NCBI RefSeq assembly: GCF_041146395.1
Contig: NC_090999.1
Coordinates: 70,809,001-70,873,000 of the forward strand
Source: Eulemur rufifrons
Lineage: Eukaryota > Chordata > Mammalia > Primates > Lemuridae
Direction: 5' to 3'
DNA: 64,000 nt
The notes under the pieces are model-generated. The model was not told the DNA's origin. It worked only from the letters and a program-made list of their open reading frames with translations, and did not search any database. How positions within the stretch are numbered: the stretch's first letter is position 1; each line of letters begins with the position of its first letter. The translations under genes were made by a program, and so were the position numbers. Positions 37,900-48,836 of this stretch are shown piece by piece.

Positions 37900-39825
37900 A
37901 AGTTATCCAGTGTCTATCCTTATGTTAGGCAATGCCGTTTCCTCCTTCCCTTATACAGCCAAACATTCCCTGGACACACGATGAGATACCTCTGGGAAGC
38001 TCTCATCTTATGGAGCAACCAGGAATAACTGTCCTTCCCCAAAACTACTTCCCCCAAACTGTTCTTCCCCCAAATTTCTACTTACTCATTCATCCCCAAC
38101 TTCTACAACAGTTCTTTCTCAAGATTGGTCTTTGATACAAATTTGTGTTCCCATGTTATACAAATCCATGTTCCAATTTTGAGCCCTTCACTCAACATGG
38201 AGATTAGCTTTCATCCCTTTGCCAGTGGTGAGAGCTATGACCAGTGAAAAGGAGAGTTTAAGGAAGCAGGGAACCTTGGCAGTGACCAAGGCTTTAGTGC
38301 CATTGTCCACAATCACCGTTGCTTGTGATCTGAAATAGCACGCTAGGGAGACCTCCTATACTGAAGAAATAAAGTGCCAAAGGGAGAATCTGGGACAAGT
38401 GGCTTCTTTAAAATTAGTAACTCTTTTTCCCTCTCTTCTCCATGAGGGCTCAGTTTAAATTTTGTTCCATAGCGAAGAAAGCCAATATTTTCCCCTCTAA
38501 TCGTAAAACACTGCTTATAAATGGGTCTCTTTTATCAGATGCACTCTACTACACGTGAAAGCGCAGCGAGTTTGGCATCTCCAACAAAGTCCCCATGTGT
38601 TTGGAACCCACTGTATTGTACACACTTGAAACACCATCTGCAGGCAGTCTTTTCCTCTCCAACTTGTCAGGGTGAGTGGCAGGAGAGATGCATGTGCTGA
38701 GATGCTTCGTTAACTGGCGGTGACTCTGCCAGTACAAGGGAAACATCTGTATTAGCCAGACATGGTGAAAATCAAACAGTGAAGTGAGTCTGAGCACATA
38801 TGCAAGGGAGAATCCCAACCTCCTTGCCTCTAAAACCCCTAATTGATGTCCCTCTATCTTAGCATTCACCGCAAATATTGGGGTCACCTGAGAGTAGTTT
38901 AAATCTGTGGCTGCATCTCAGAGATGATTCTTAGTTCTTTAGATTATTGGTATCTAAAAAGGAGTGTGGGAGGAAGCTAGGATCAGTGAGCCTTATCCTT
39001 GTCCTGAACTTTCTTCACCTTTCTCCAAGGTGAGGAAACAATGAATTATCTCAGCATGGACCATATGTCAAAATCTTCCCTTGAAATAATCTCTAAAGAA
39101 AAAGTGTTTATGATATGAGTTTTTGTGAGCTATTAAGTAAAATTTTTAAAAATATTAAAATCCTTTACTTCTGCAAAAATTGAAATATGTTTCTCTTCTC
39201 AGTGTGGTTTCTGAGTTTAGGCTTGTTGTAAAGGCTGGTTGAACAATCCTGAAGAAAAGTTGTACATATGTCCAGGATAGGTAGAGTGGCAGCAGCCCAG
39301 TGAATCATGGGGTCATGGTCTATGTGGGCTTGGCCATGATGTCTGCTAAGGAAACAAAGTCAGGGAAGAGGTTACAGAGAGGACCAGGGCTCATGGCTCA
39401 GAGTGACCAATGCTCCGAACCCTGATTGCCCAAGTGTCAGGGTCTAATAAGACCGTAACTAATACCTAATAGGCTTAGAGCAAATGGCATGGGGAATAGT
39501 AGTTTCTAGGCTGTGGATGGCAATTCCGGTTGAGAGAAAGATCTGGACCGGTAACCATCAGTGCAGGAAGCAAGAGCTTTAAGATAAACAAGACATTCAG
39601 GCTCCAAATAAGTGACCTAGTATTAGGGCTCTATTCCAGGTCGGTATCTACAGAGCAAACAGAGTGTCTGATGGGCTGAGCATATTACTGTGTAGGTTGA
39701 GAAGAAAGCTGCATATGATGACCAGGTAGATACTAAAGGGATCATTTCAGGCACCCCTAGCTTATAGCAGCAAAATAAATTCCAAACGCCCACTTGTGGA
39801 AGGCAGATGTATCCTAATATGTATG
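37900..39825. other. Intergenic DNA, nothing recognised
   Basis: Includes a minus-strand frame of 112 codons (38549-38887) without a recognisable domain. Confidence 0.4.
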
Positions 39826-39828
39826 TAT

Positions 39829-39830
<2 letters not shown>

Positions 39831-39861
<31 letters not shown>
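39831..39861 (+). repeat. (AC)n microsatellite
   Basis: About 30 bp of uninterrupted AC repeats. Confidence 0.95.
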
Positions 39862-39864
<3 letters not shown>

Positions 39865-39869
39865 GTAGG

Positions 39870-41785
39870 CTTAGCCAGTATTGGCCCACAAACTAGGTGG
39901 TTTGAAGTTGTCTGCAGCCTTCAATGAATACTGAACAAGATCTGGACAAACAAGGACTGGCATGTGGCAGGACTTTGTTCCTGGACCTCTCCACACCCAC
40001 AAGCATATTGTCCTTGGCTTAGATCTTTGTCTCCTCATTCTTGGTACTTAGCCACCACCCTACAAGTTAAAAATGTATCCACATTTTAACTGGAGAGTCC
40101 TGACTGCATCTATACACCCACCTAATAAGACTGTGCTTATAAAGTTGCCCATTATCCCAATCCCAGAAGTTAGCCCATAATTATATTGACCCTACTCTCA
40201 GTAGGAACATAATTAAATATGCAGTGTAACCATGGAACAGACACAATTATCAGTAAATAGGAATAAATTAGAGTGAAGCCTTGCTTCAGAATGTCATAAT
40301 CAACATTCTTTTCTTAAGTAACTAGAGAACAATAGAAAAATCTGTAGACAAAAACAACAGATTGAATAATAACATTTCTATGAGTCATTGGCATATGTCT
40401 AAAGATGACTCATAATGATAACTTTTGACTCTAGAAATGTTCATTTATTTAGCAACTGCTGGAAAAACACCAGTAACTTTCAGGGTGAGGTCAATTCTCT
40501 GTAAGTATGTCACTCCTGTGCCAGGTGATCTGTTGATGATTCAACATGTTTAACAAGGTGAGTAGTAGAAAAAATATTTACTGATTTTGGCTTGCAGTTC
40601 TTTCATCCCTACTCCTAAAAAGGAGAAAATGATGTTCCTAAAATTCCACTCATGAGAGACTGTGTTGATTAACTCATGAGGAGAGAGGAAAGGAAGGAAG
40701 TTGCAAAAGGAGATGTACAGGAAAGAGATGTTGCTAGGTTTAGGGGAGAAGCAGAGATTGTACCCAGCACAGCTGTCAGGGACCTGAAGAATGGTTTCGT
40801 ATCCTCCCCACCCCCTATTTCCCAAAAAGCTAAAAACTAAGCTGAGACTGACAACCTCATCACAGATCCTGTGCACAAACAGAGCAGGAAAAGAGCCAGG
40901 AACCTGGCATGGAAGCCTGGCACTGGGATATGGCTGCGTTGCATTGTGGTCATTTGGCCCCTTTGATTTCGGGGTTGTCCGTTTCAGTGTGTAGAACAAG
41001 GATCCGGTCGCCAGCACCTTCAGCTACTCTCCCTTTCACTGTCTAGGTAAGTAATAAACTTCCTATTACACCTAAAAATGACTTCTTATTTTCTTTACCT
41101 TCAAATCAGTCAGGTCATGGCCTTGGTTTTGTCTTGTGTGCTTGACAGGAAAAAAAGGTAGGAAGGACTACCAAAGTCTAGGAAAGAAGAAGCGTGGACA
41201 GGTAGCCATAAAAATTCACTTTCCAATAAACTTCTTATCAGAAGTTAAGGTAAATGTAGTAAAGAAAATGGTCCTTGTTTTTAACTCCCACCGTGTCGAC
41301 ACACCTGCAGTTTGTGAGCCACCTCTCTTTAGGTGAACACTGTAATGTGTCCCCTCAAGTAAGCTGATGGGGACAGCGATACCTGAGCAATGGATTAACT
41401 GAAAATAACTGGGAGGTTATGATGCCCTCGTGGGAGCACACTGAGTGTTCTGCCTATTCTTAATTTTTTTTATTATTGATATTTCCATTTTAATGTTCAA
41501 TGTAATGAGAAGTAAATATTATTAAAAGTAGAGTTCGTACTGCTTTCTTGTTTCTATATTCCATTGGAAGTTATGAAGGTGAGATACTGACAGGAAAAGA
41601 CTCTAAGCCAGAGCAGAGGACAAGTTTCTGAAACTGTGCTTTCTCCCTGTCTGCATAAACAGAGTCAACCCTCAAGAAAATGCCTTGGGTTTATTTTTAG
41701 TAGCTTCTCTGCAGAAAAGACTAAACCATGAAGTGGGCGCAATAACAGTGGGAGGGTAGGACTAAAATTTACAAGCTATTAATAG
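39870..41785. other. Intergenic DNA, nothing recognised
   Basis: Holds the longest non-repeat frame outside the provirus (40550-41017 minus, 155 codons). I see no domain, signal peptide or family match, and its composition does not look coding. Confidence 0.4.
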
Positions 41786-41789
41786 CTAC

Positions 41790-41950
41790 TGAACTCTACC
41801 ACATGCCAGATCTTGTGTTATGTGATTTTCAAAAAATATAAACAAAAAATTCATTTAATCCTTATGTCTACCTTGTGAGATAGTTATTAGCGGAGGCTCT
41901 CACCACAATCTTTCACATCTATTTAGTTTTGTAGATGGCAAGGAGGGCTT
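41790..41950 (-). repeat. MIR-like remnant
   Basis: 'accacatgccagatcttgtg' followed by 'atccttatgtctaccttgtg' and 'ttttgtagatggcaaggag' resembles an antisense MIR. Diverged. Confidence 0.45.
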
Positions 41951-41954
41951 AAAG

Positions 41955-43090
41955 AAGAAAACTAGAAATTTGGATAGAGAAAAAGAGAGACCCTAAAACA
42001 CACACACACACACCTATTCACATATATAAACATGAATTTTGGCATTTGACTTATCTCAAAAAATGAGTTGTGAAGGTGTTTAAGAAACACATTTAAGAAA
42101 ACATCCAGGATAACATTTCCAATAAAGAACACCCTAGTTTGCTTCCATAAAATATTCTTTCCTGAAAGAAAAACTACATGTGTATTTCCCTTCCATAGGA
42201 AAAGGTATTCTTTCTTATAAAGCATAGTCCTAATGCTTTTATATATTGAATATGACCAAGAGTGGACTTGTTTTACTCTTTATTATTCCATTAAAAGAGT
42301 TAAGATGTTGCCATCACTCATGAAGGGCTTGTAGCAAGTTTGCATTTGCTTGCACTGAGAAACAAACTAGCCAAGAGTCACCCCTGACAGTGACTGAGAT
42401 ACATTATTATGAAGTAAATGGAAGCACAAAGGCAATGGGACACAAGAAAGTCCATGAACATTAACTTTTTCCATCTTGTCTCTGGCAACCAACCTCACTT
42501 ACATGCTCTGACATGGAGCTAGATGACAAAAATGTTGTATCTGCCATTAAGTTGTTAAGAAATTCCTTTAGTTTAAAATCAAATGTCTTAGGCAGAAAAG
42601 TACAGAATTTTTAATCATTCATTCATTCATCAACAAGTATTTACTGAGCCCCAACTATACACCAGACTCAATTCAAAAATCTAGGAACTGCTCCTGAGCT
42701 ATGGTTATTGACAACAGTTTTAAGGCCATCTTAAGTAACCTAAGATATTAGAATATATCCCTAGAAAGCTGAATTCTCTAATCTTAAATCCAGTGAAATG
42801 TTAAGAAAACTACAGTGGCTGTAGAAGAAAAACTCCATTTATTAGTTTTGTAATGGAATTTCCACCATTTTCTATTTGTCAGTAGGTGGAGACAAGACAA
42901 CTTAACTTCGTTAGTGTATTAGCTGGTTAGGACGTTTTAGCATTCCTAGGTAAGCAAAAGGACACATGACAAAACGAGATAATTTCTTTTCCAAAGAATT
43001 GCTAAGAATGTGTTTGGGAACACTCCAAATTTCAGAAGTGACAAGAACATACAGTTCTACAATTTATTGACAATAAAAGTGAAATGCCAA
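41955..43090. other. Intergenic DNA, nothing recognised
   Basis: A short (CA)n run lies near 41999-42013. Nothing else is supported. Confidence 0.4.
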
Positions 43091-43094
43091 ATTC

Positions 43095-43345
43095 ACTAAT
43101 TCCTTAGGTATTTTCTATGTATTAGTCACTATGCAAAGTGCTTTGCTTACAGTTCTGACTCTTGTGTAAACAAGAAAAGACACTGACTGCACAATATGGG
43201 CACAGCACATTTTTACTAGATTTCTTTATACCTTTATTGGGACTTCATAACAGCCCTGTGAAAATATATAGGACCAGAATTATCTTACACATATGGCTAA
43301 AAAAACACAGGCCCACAAAGAGGTTACCTACCTATTTGGTGATTG
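43095..43345 (-). repeat. MIR-like remnant
   Basis: Antisense MIR landmarks: 'ttttctatgtattagtcac', 'tcataacagccctgtgaaaa' and 'gcccacaaagaggttacct'. Confidence 0.45.
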
Positions 43346-43414
43346 AGCTATTCAAATATGAACTATCATCGAATCAGTCAATGAGAGTAGTAGTTCTTAA
43401 CCAAGGGTAATTTC

Positions 43415-44865
43415 ACCCCCAGGGGACATTTGACAATGTCTGGAGACATTTTTGATTATCACAACCAAGATACTGTTACCAGTAAGTAAAGGCCATAGAT
43501 GCCACATCTTAAAATGTACAGAACATCCCCCCATCACAAAGAATTATCTAACCCTGCTATTGTTTGAATGTGTCCCCCAAAAGTTCATGTGTTGGAAACT
43601 TAATTGCCATTGTAACAGTATTAAGAGGTAGGGCCTCTCTGGGGGCCAGAAGTAGTAAGCCTTGGTGGCATTCACAGAGTGCTAATTCTGCTAGAACATA
43701 GAATACAAGAACTGTGGAGGCATAGAGGCATGTCTTCCTCCACCTAGATTTCAAAAGATGCTGCAAGCCACCTGGAAGCCCAAGCAGAAATCTTGGGTAC
43801 AGCCATGCAAAGAGGCCCTACTAGGGCAATGTTGAGCAGAAATGTGGGGTCAGAGGTGCCACAGAGAGTCGCCAATAGGCAAAGCCATGGAAGTGGGGCT
43901 ACCCCCAAGACCACAGAACTGTAGGGCCAAGAGTTTGCAACTCCAACCTTGGAGAGCTGAAGTGTGGGCTGAGCTCAGCAAAGCCATGGGGGTAGAGCTG
44001 CCTGAGGCCTTGGGGACCCAACCCCTGCCCCAGTGTATCCAGGAAGTGCAACATGGAGTCAAAGAAAATTATTCTCCAGCTTTAAGACTTAATGTTGTCT
44101 TCTCTGTTGGGTTTTAAACTTGCTTGGGATAAGTTATGCCTCTTTTTTTTGCCTATTTCTCCCTTTTGGGGTGGGAATGTCTATCCTATGCCTATCCCAT
44201 GCCTATCCCACCATGTATTTTGGAAGTAGATAACTTGTTTTGATTTCACAGGCTCACAGCTGGAGAAAATTTGCCTCAGGAAGAATCATGCCTTGAGTCT
44301 CACCTGTATCTGATTTAGATGAGACTCTGGACTTAGGACTTTTGAGTTGACATGGAACAAGTTAAGACTTTTGGGGCTACTAGGATGGAATGAAGGTATT
44401 TTTCATGTGAGAAGGATGTAAATTTGGGGGGACAGGTGTGGAATACTATAATTTGAATGCATTCCCCAAAAGTTCACATGTTAGAAGCTTAATTGTTATC
44501 GTAATGGTATTAAGAGGTGAGATTTTTAAGAGGTGATTAGGCTATGAAGCCTCCAGCCTCATGAAGAGATTAATACCATTATTGCAGGAGTGGGTTAGTT
44601 ATAACAGAAGTGGAGTCTTGACAAAAGGATGAACTTGGCCCAATTTTCTCTCTCTGTCTCATGTGCTTGCTTGCCCTCTGACACAGGATGATCCTCACCA
44701 GACAATGGTGCCATGCTCTGAACTTCCCAGCCTCCAGAACCATAAGCCAAACTTCTATTGTTTATAAATTCTCCAATCTGTGGCATTCTATTATAAAAGC
44801 AGAAACAGATTAAGACAGGCCCTAAATGTCAGTAGCTCCAAGGTTGAGAAACCATGAGTTAGACT
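43415..44865 (-). mobile_element. MER5A DNA transposon interrupted by a MaLR element
   Basis: MER5A wording ('ccaggggacatttgacaatg', 'ctggagacatttttgatta', 'cccccatcacaaagaatta') runs to 43554 and resumes at 44818 ('ggccctaaatgtcagtagc', 'ccaaggttgagaaacc'). The MaLR element at 43555-44817 lies between. Orientation relative to the family consensus is uncertain. Confidence 0.8.
43555..44817 (+). mobile_element. MaLR provirus remnant (MST/THE1-like), internally deleted
   Basis: The 5' LTR start ('tgctattgtttgaatgtgtc') is cut short after about 90 bp. MaLR internal DNA then follows, including the region before the 3' LTR ('ttgattttacaggctcac'-like wording at about 44240, and a 'gacttttgagttgacatgg' stretch). 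A fuller 3' LTR lies at about 44446-44817, ending in 'agaaacagattaagaca'. Flanking 5-mers AACCC and GGCCC are a decayed target duplication. The frames at 43557-44117 lie within it. No protein is recognisable. Confidence 0.8.
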
Positions 44866-44869
44866 AATG

Positions 44870-45405
44870 GCATCATTAGTGTGATCATTATGAAGTCTCT
44901 ACTGATTACATCCATCCAAGCTTCTATGAACATAACTAACATAAGGAAAAGTTACACCCAGAACAGTTATTTAATGTTTTTGCTACTGAACATGTAACCA
45001 TAACTTAGTGGTCACAAATGGAAAACTTGAAAAAATTCCTTTGAAAACCAACATAAAAAAATAGGTTTTTATAAAGATATCTTGTAGCCTCACATCTTTA
45101 TAGCAAGAATTGATAGGCCTCTACTATGAGAAACAGATTCTAGAGTTTTTATAGTCTGTGCTCATATCCTCATATCAGCAACATCCAAATTATTTATTAC
45201 ATTACCATAATGTATAGAGCCCTAGAGTAATTTGGTCCAAACTATGAAACTTTTTAACTTTCAAAAGAAAAGATATATTACTGTTGCTAAAGAGTTACCC
45301 ACACTCACCTATGCTATATAATGTACTCTTACAAGAAAAAAGCTAAAATTCTGCCAAAAAACATTCAGTTAGAGGTAGTTAAGATTTGACTCAAGACTTG
45401 ATATC
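44870..45405. other. Intergenic DNA, nothing recognised
   Basis: No supportable feature. Confidence 0.4.
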
Positions 45406-45407
45406 TC

Positions 45408-45787
45408 TCTTAGTCGATACTGCCTGCTCTAACAAAACACCTTAGACTGAGTAATTTATAAATAATGGAAATTTACTTTTATGGTTCTGGAGGCTGGGAA
45501 GTCCCAGATCAAGGCAACAGCAGAGTCTGTGTCTGGTAAGAGCTCACTCTTTGCTTCACAGATGGCATCCTCTTGCAGCATTTTCACATAGCAAAAGGGA
45601 CAAACACTGTCCTCACTGAGCAGAAGGGGCAGGAGGGACAAGCAAGTTCCTGAAAGCCTTTTCTAAGACCCTAATTCCATTCATGAGGACAGAGCCTCCC
45701 AAAGGTCCCTCCTCTTAATACTGTTAAGAGGAGATTAAGTTCCAACATGGGAATTTTGGGAGGACACCAACAATTAGACCATAGCAA
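45408..45787 (-). mobile_element. MaLR solo LTR, antisense
   Basis: 'gactgagtaatttataaat', 'ttatggttctggaggctgg', 'gaagtcccagatcaaggc' and a right end 'caattagaccatagcaac' follow the antisense MaLR LTR order. Confidence 0.8.
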
Positions 45788-45789
45788 CA

Positions 45790-46150
45790 CCTAATAAGAT
45801 CCTTTTCTTTATTTAAAATCTAGTCCCATTGTTACTTCTTGGCAATATTGAGGAGAGGTGACATTTTGGATTGGACCTGGTAGATTTAACAACACACGCA
45901 CATGTACACACACACCTGAAAGTATTGCCATTTTTTCAGCACATTGCTTCAATGCCAAATTACTATTCTCACTCTGACACTCCATTTTGGAATGTTACAT
46001 ATATTTTTGTTATCTAACTTTGGCATTTTAGAACTGAGAAGAATAAGGAGATTTAGATTTTTTCTCTTTTTTTCTTATTTGGATGTAGAGGGGAAATCAT
46101 AATTCCATTTTATTTTTAATTTCAAAGATTTCTAAACAATGCAAAAGCAC
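45790..46150. other. Intergenic DNA, nothing recognised
   Basis: No supportable feature. Confidence 0.4.
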
Positions 46151-46153
46151 TTT

Positions 46154-46460
46154 GGGCTGGGCATATTGGCTCACACCTGTAATCCTAGCATTTTGGATGG
46201 CTAAGGTGGGAGGAACACTTGAGCCTAGGAGTTCAAGACCAAATGGGGCAATAATGAGACCATGTCTCTACAAAAAATAAAAAAATTAGCTGGGCATGGT
46301 GGTGTGCAACTGTAGTACCAGTTGCTGGGAGGCTGAGGCAAGAGGTTCCCTTGAGCCCAGGAACTGGAGGCTGCATTGAGCTATGATAATGCCACTGCAC
46401 TCTAGCCAAGGTGACAGAGTGACATGCTGTCTTACAAAATAATAATAATTAATTAATTAA
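46154..46460 (+). mobile_element. Alu SINE, diverged, sense
   Basis: Both Alu arms are present: 'gctgggcatattggctcac' start, 'gtctctacaaaaaataaaa' linker and 'cactgcactctagccaagg' in the right arm, then an (AAT)/(TTAA) tail. Older than the copies at 28.2 and 32.0 kb. Confidence 0.88.
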
Positions 46461-46883
46461 TAAAAATTTGGTAAGATTACTTTTAAAAAAAAAACATAAA
46501 GAGGAGAGCTCTATGTGATGAGGCGCAGTACTCACTATAGTTTTATGAGCTTAAGGGAAGCCATCTTGTATACAGGCTAGTGCAGCCATCTTGTGTATGG
46601 ACTCACTGCTCTGTGAAGTTGAGAAAAGAATACATGAATAACAGAAAAAAAAATTATACAGTGATTAACTTGTAAGTGATTGTTTAAAATCTTTAGGTGT
46701 TTGTAGTTACATTGTACTACACTTGGCTGTTCCTTGGAAAAAATGTTCCTTGGATGTTCCTCAAAGAAATGTTCCTTGATTTAACTGATGCTATCTGCTT
46801 CTGTAAGGTTGCTTGCTTATGAATTATTGTAATCAACATGTTCTGAGCTGTGTGTATATTGTTAATATTGTTAATGGTGAAGG

Positions 46884-46890
46884 TATATAA
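46884..46890 (+). promoter_or_regulatory. LTR TATA box
   Basis: TATATAA, about 76 nt upstream of the poly(A) signal, placed as expected for the U3 promoter. The 3' LTR has the same motif at 53706-53712. Confidence 0.8.
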
Positions 46891-46965
46891 CCCCTGCCCA
46901 CTTTAAGATCAGGGCCATTCTCTGTGTCTGGACTTTCCCAGAACAGGGGTGGTCGCTGGCCAGCT

Positions 46966-46971
46966 AATAAA
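46966..46971 (+). terminator. LTR polyadenylation signal
   Basis: AATAAA in 'cagctaataaagactc'. In the 3' LTR the same signal is at 53788-53793 and would end proviral transcripts. Confidence 0.85.
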
Positions 46972-47037
46972 GACTCCTAATTTGGCTCAATTCGGTCTAT
47001 TTAGGTGGTCATTTCTCGCACCTTAGACTATAACATT

Positions 47038-47055
47038 TGGAGGCCCAAGTGAGAT
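47038..47055 (+). other. Primer-binding site, tRNA-Gln-like
   Basis: TGGAGGCCCAAGTGAGAT begins two bases after the 5' LTR, where reverse transcription is primed. From memory it matches the tRNA-Gln type of site best, with about three mismatches. It is not the tRNA-Pro type. Confidence 0.65.
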
Positions 47056-48718
47056 GGCCCTTACACAGGGTGCTTGGTGACCACTGGTGCCTGGGATCTG
47101 GTGTGGGGTCCAGTGCCTAGTCTAGGGGAGAGCTCCTGAGAGACATTCGTCAGCCCCAGGCAATGGCCAGACCACGCTCCAGCCACCGACACCTCAAAAT
47201 TAACCAATTTTCTTGAACGAGTCTTCTGGACTTACACTGATGAGTGTTTGGTTTGTCTTATCTTTGGTGGGCCCATGTTTGGTTTGTTTGTCTTTGGTGG
47301 GCCCATTCTGGTGTTCTTTGGGAAAGCTGGACGCAGCTAAAATCCCAGGAACAAATCCCAAGGAGTGAGACATCACTCGGGATTTTGGTCATTGTTTTTG
47401 GGCTTGGAATGCTGTTTTGGCCACGAGGCTGAATCAGCAACTATTTGGTACCGTGCCAGATAGCTTGGTTTTTCCGAAAACTTTAGGATTTTGTTTTATG
47501 TTGGTTTGTTACTTGTGGTTGACTTGTTTTATGTTACTCGTTGTTTGGATACTAGTGTGTTGCTGTTAGAGCGTCGTCTCTGTCTGAGTAACGTAACTAC
47601 AAATAGTGTTGTTGTCTTGTCTCCCCTCCTGTCACTTGAATGAGAGATGTGAGACAGTTATAGCCCCACGGCTGAATAGCTACAGGGCTTGAGTGGGTCC
47701 TAACCTGCAGTTCTGTGGCAACATCGTAGGGCATAACAGTGACTCACCCTCTGGAAAGAGCGGTGGCCTGCCCCGGCTTTATACGGGAGCATCTTCAGCC
47801 AAGACGTGCCTAAATCTCCACGAGGGGAGCAGCCAGGTGGACACCTGAAAGTACACCCCACCCTATGTGAAAATCTGTCTCTGTATCTTGTCCTTGTAAA
47901 AAAAACTTTATAGCATGAAAGAGTGTACAGCAAATCGTGCTCAAAATCCCTGTGCCGGATAAGTTTATTATAACAATAAGTAACTGTGAAAAAAAAAAAA
48001 GAATTTTGCCGGTTGCTGCCTCATCGGCACCTGTTTCACCCAGCAACAACTCTCATTTGTCTCCTTCTCCTCCTAGCCAGTAAATCTACTAATTTCTCCT
48101 TCTCTCTGTTGCCGTCCCAGTCTGTTACCTATGGATTATAAAGGATTCATTGTAGAAACTGCCCTCTATCCAAGGGGGGAACCACCTCCCGCTCCGGCGC
48201 TCAGTCACTGGTATTCTTTTAGCCCAGCTTATTGCCCAGATTCCCAGTTATATTTATTAACCACAGAACAGGGTCAAGGAGAGCCTTTGTTGGTTTCTCG
48301 ACAGCAACTACTGTCCACCAAGTATGGGTGAGTGTTCTTGAGGAGTCTCTGGAACCTGCGGTCTCCTGCTCTGGTACTGCTGTGAATTCTGTGGCTTCCT
48401 TTAGCCTTTCCTTGATTTTACTTTTTTCATGATAGGTTTAGTCTACTTGCTACCAGGTTTTTTGGCCCTGGTGTTTGGTATAGGACTTTATGGCATATCT
48501 CCTAAGAGAATGGAACAGGTTCTGTTGATGCTGCTATACTAGACTATAATAGGGTCAGTCCTCCTTTTTAAAACTCTTTCTCGGTTACCCTGTTTAGACT
48601 TTTGCCCTTGATAGCCCCTGTTTTTCAGAAACACGGGATCAGGTTCCTGGCCTCTGTAAGGCAGCCACCAGGTGATGGATTCCTGAGATCTAAAGATTAT
48701 TCCCTTTTTTTCTTCAAA
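47056..48718 (+). other. Proviral leader (unusually long)
   Basis: About 1.66 kb between the primer-binding site and the gag start, long for this group. It holds a 30/31-bp near-tandem duplication (47246-47276, 47277-47306), an A12 run at 47989-48000 and a donor-like GGGTGAGT at 48326-48333. A 66-codon frame at 48131-48331 is unrecognised. Packaging signals are expected here but I cannot place them. Confidence 0.7.
47246..47306 (+). repeat. Tandem duplication in the leader
   Basis: Two adjacent units of 31 and 30 bp, each running from 'gtttggtttgt' to 'tttggtgggcccat', differ only near the middle. Confidence 0.9.
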
Positions 48719-48769
48719 ATGGGTCAATCAATGTCATGTAAAAATTGCACGCCACTTAATGTTTTTTGA
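48719..48769 (+). pseudogene. gag: Gag N-terminus remnant
   Basis: Sixteen codons, MGQSMSCKNCTPLNVF, then TGA at 48767-48769. A start with Met-Gly is the N-myristoylation signal that targets gammaretroviral matrix to the plasma membrane. Matrix sequence fades within about 70 bp, and the BCL2L2 copy begins at 48837. The rest of matrix, p12 and the capsid N-terminus are missing, as if replaced by host sequence. Confidence 0.75.
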
Positions 48770-48836
48770 AAAACTTCCAGAAACTTTCAGGATGATCATT
48801 TATATGCTTTTTAATTATATCCATTCATTTATACAG

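Larger units (their letters stand above)
46514..47035 (+). repeat. 5' LTR
   Basis: A 522-bp LTR starting TG and ending CA. Two GCCATCTTGT motifs (46560-46569, 46585-46594) resemble YY1 sites, and four TGTTCC motifs cluster at about 46728-46780. A TATA box lies at 46884-46890 and AATAAA at 46966-46971. It differs from the 3' LTR at about nine substitutions and two small indels (my hand alignment). Confidence 0.96.

Noticed and set aside
38549..38887. 112-codon open frame on the minus strand
   Set aside because: No recognisable motif, and no splice or promoter context.
40550..41017. 155-codon open frame on the minus strand
   Set aside because: Longest frame outside mobile DNA, but without a domain, start context or family resemblance. 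At this AT content such a frame is expected by chance.
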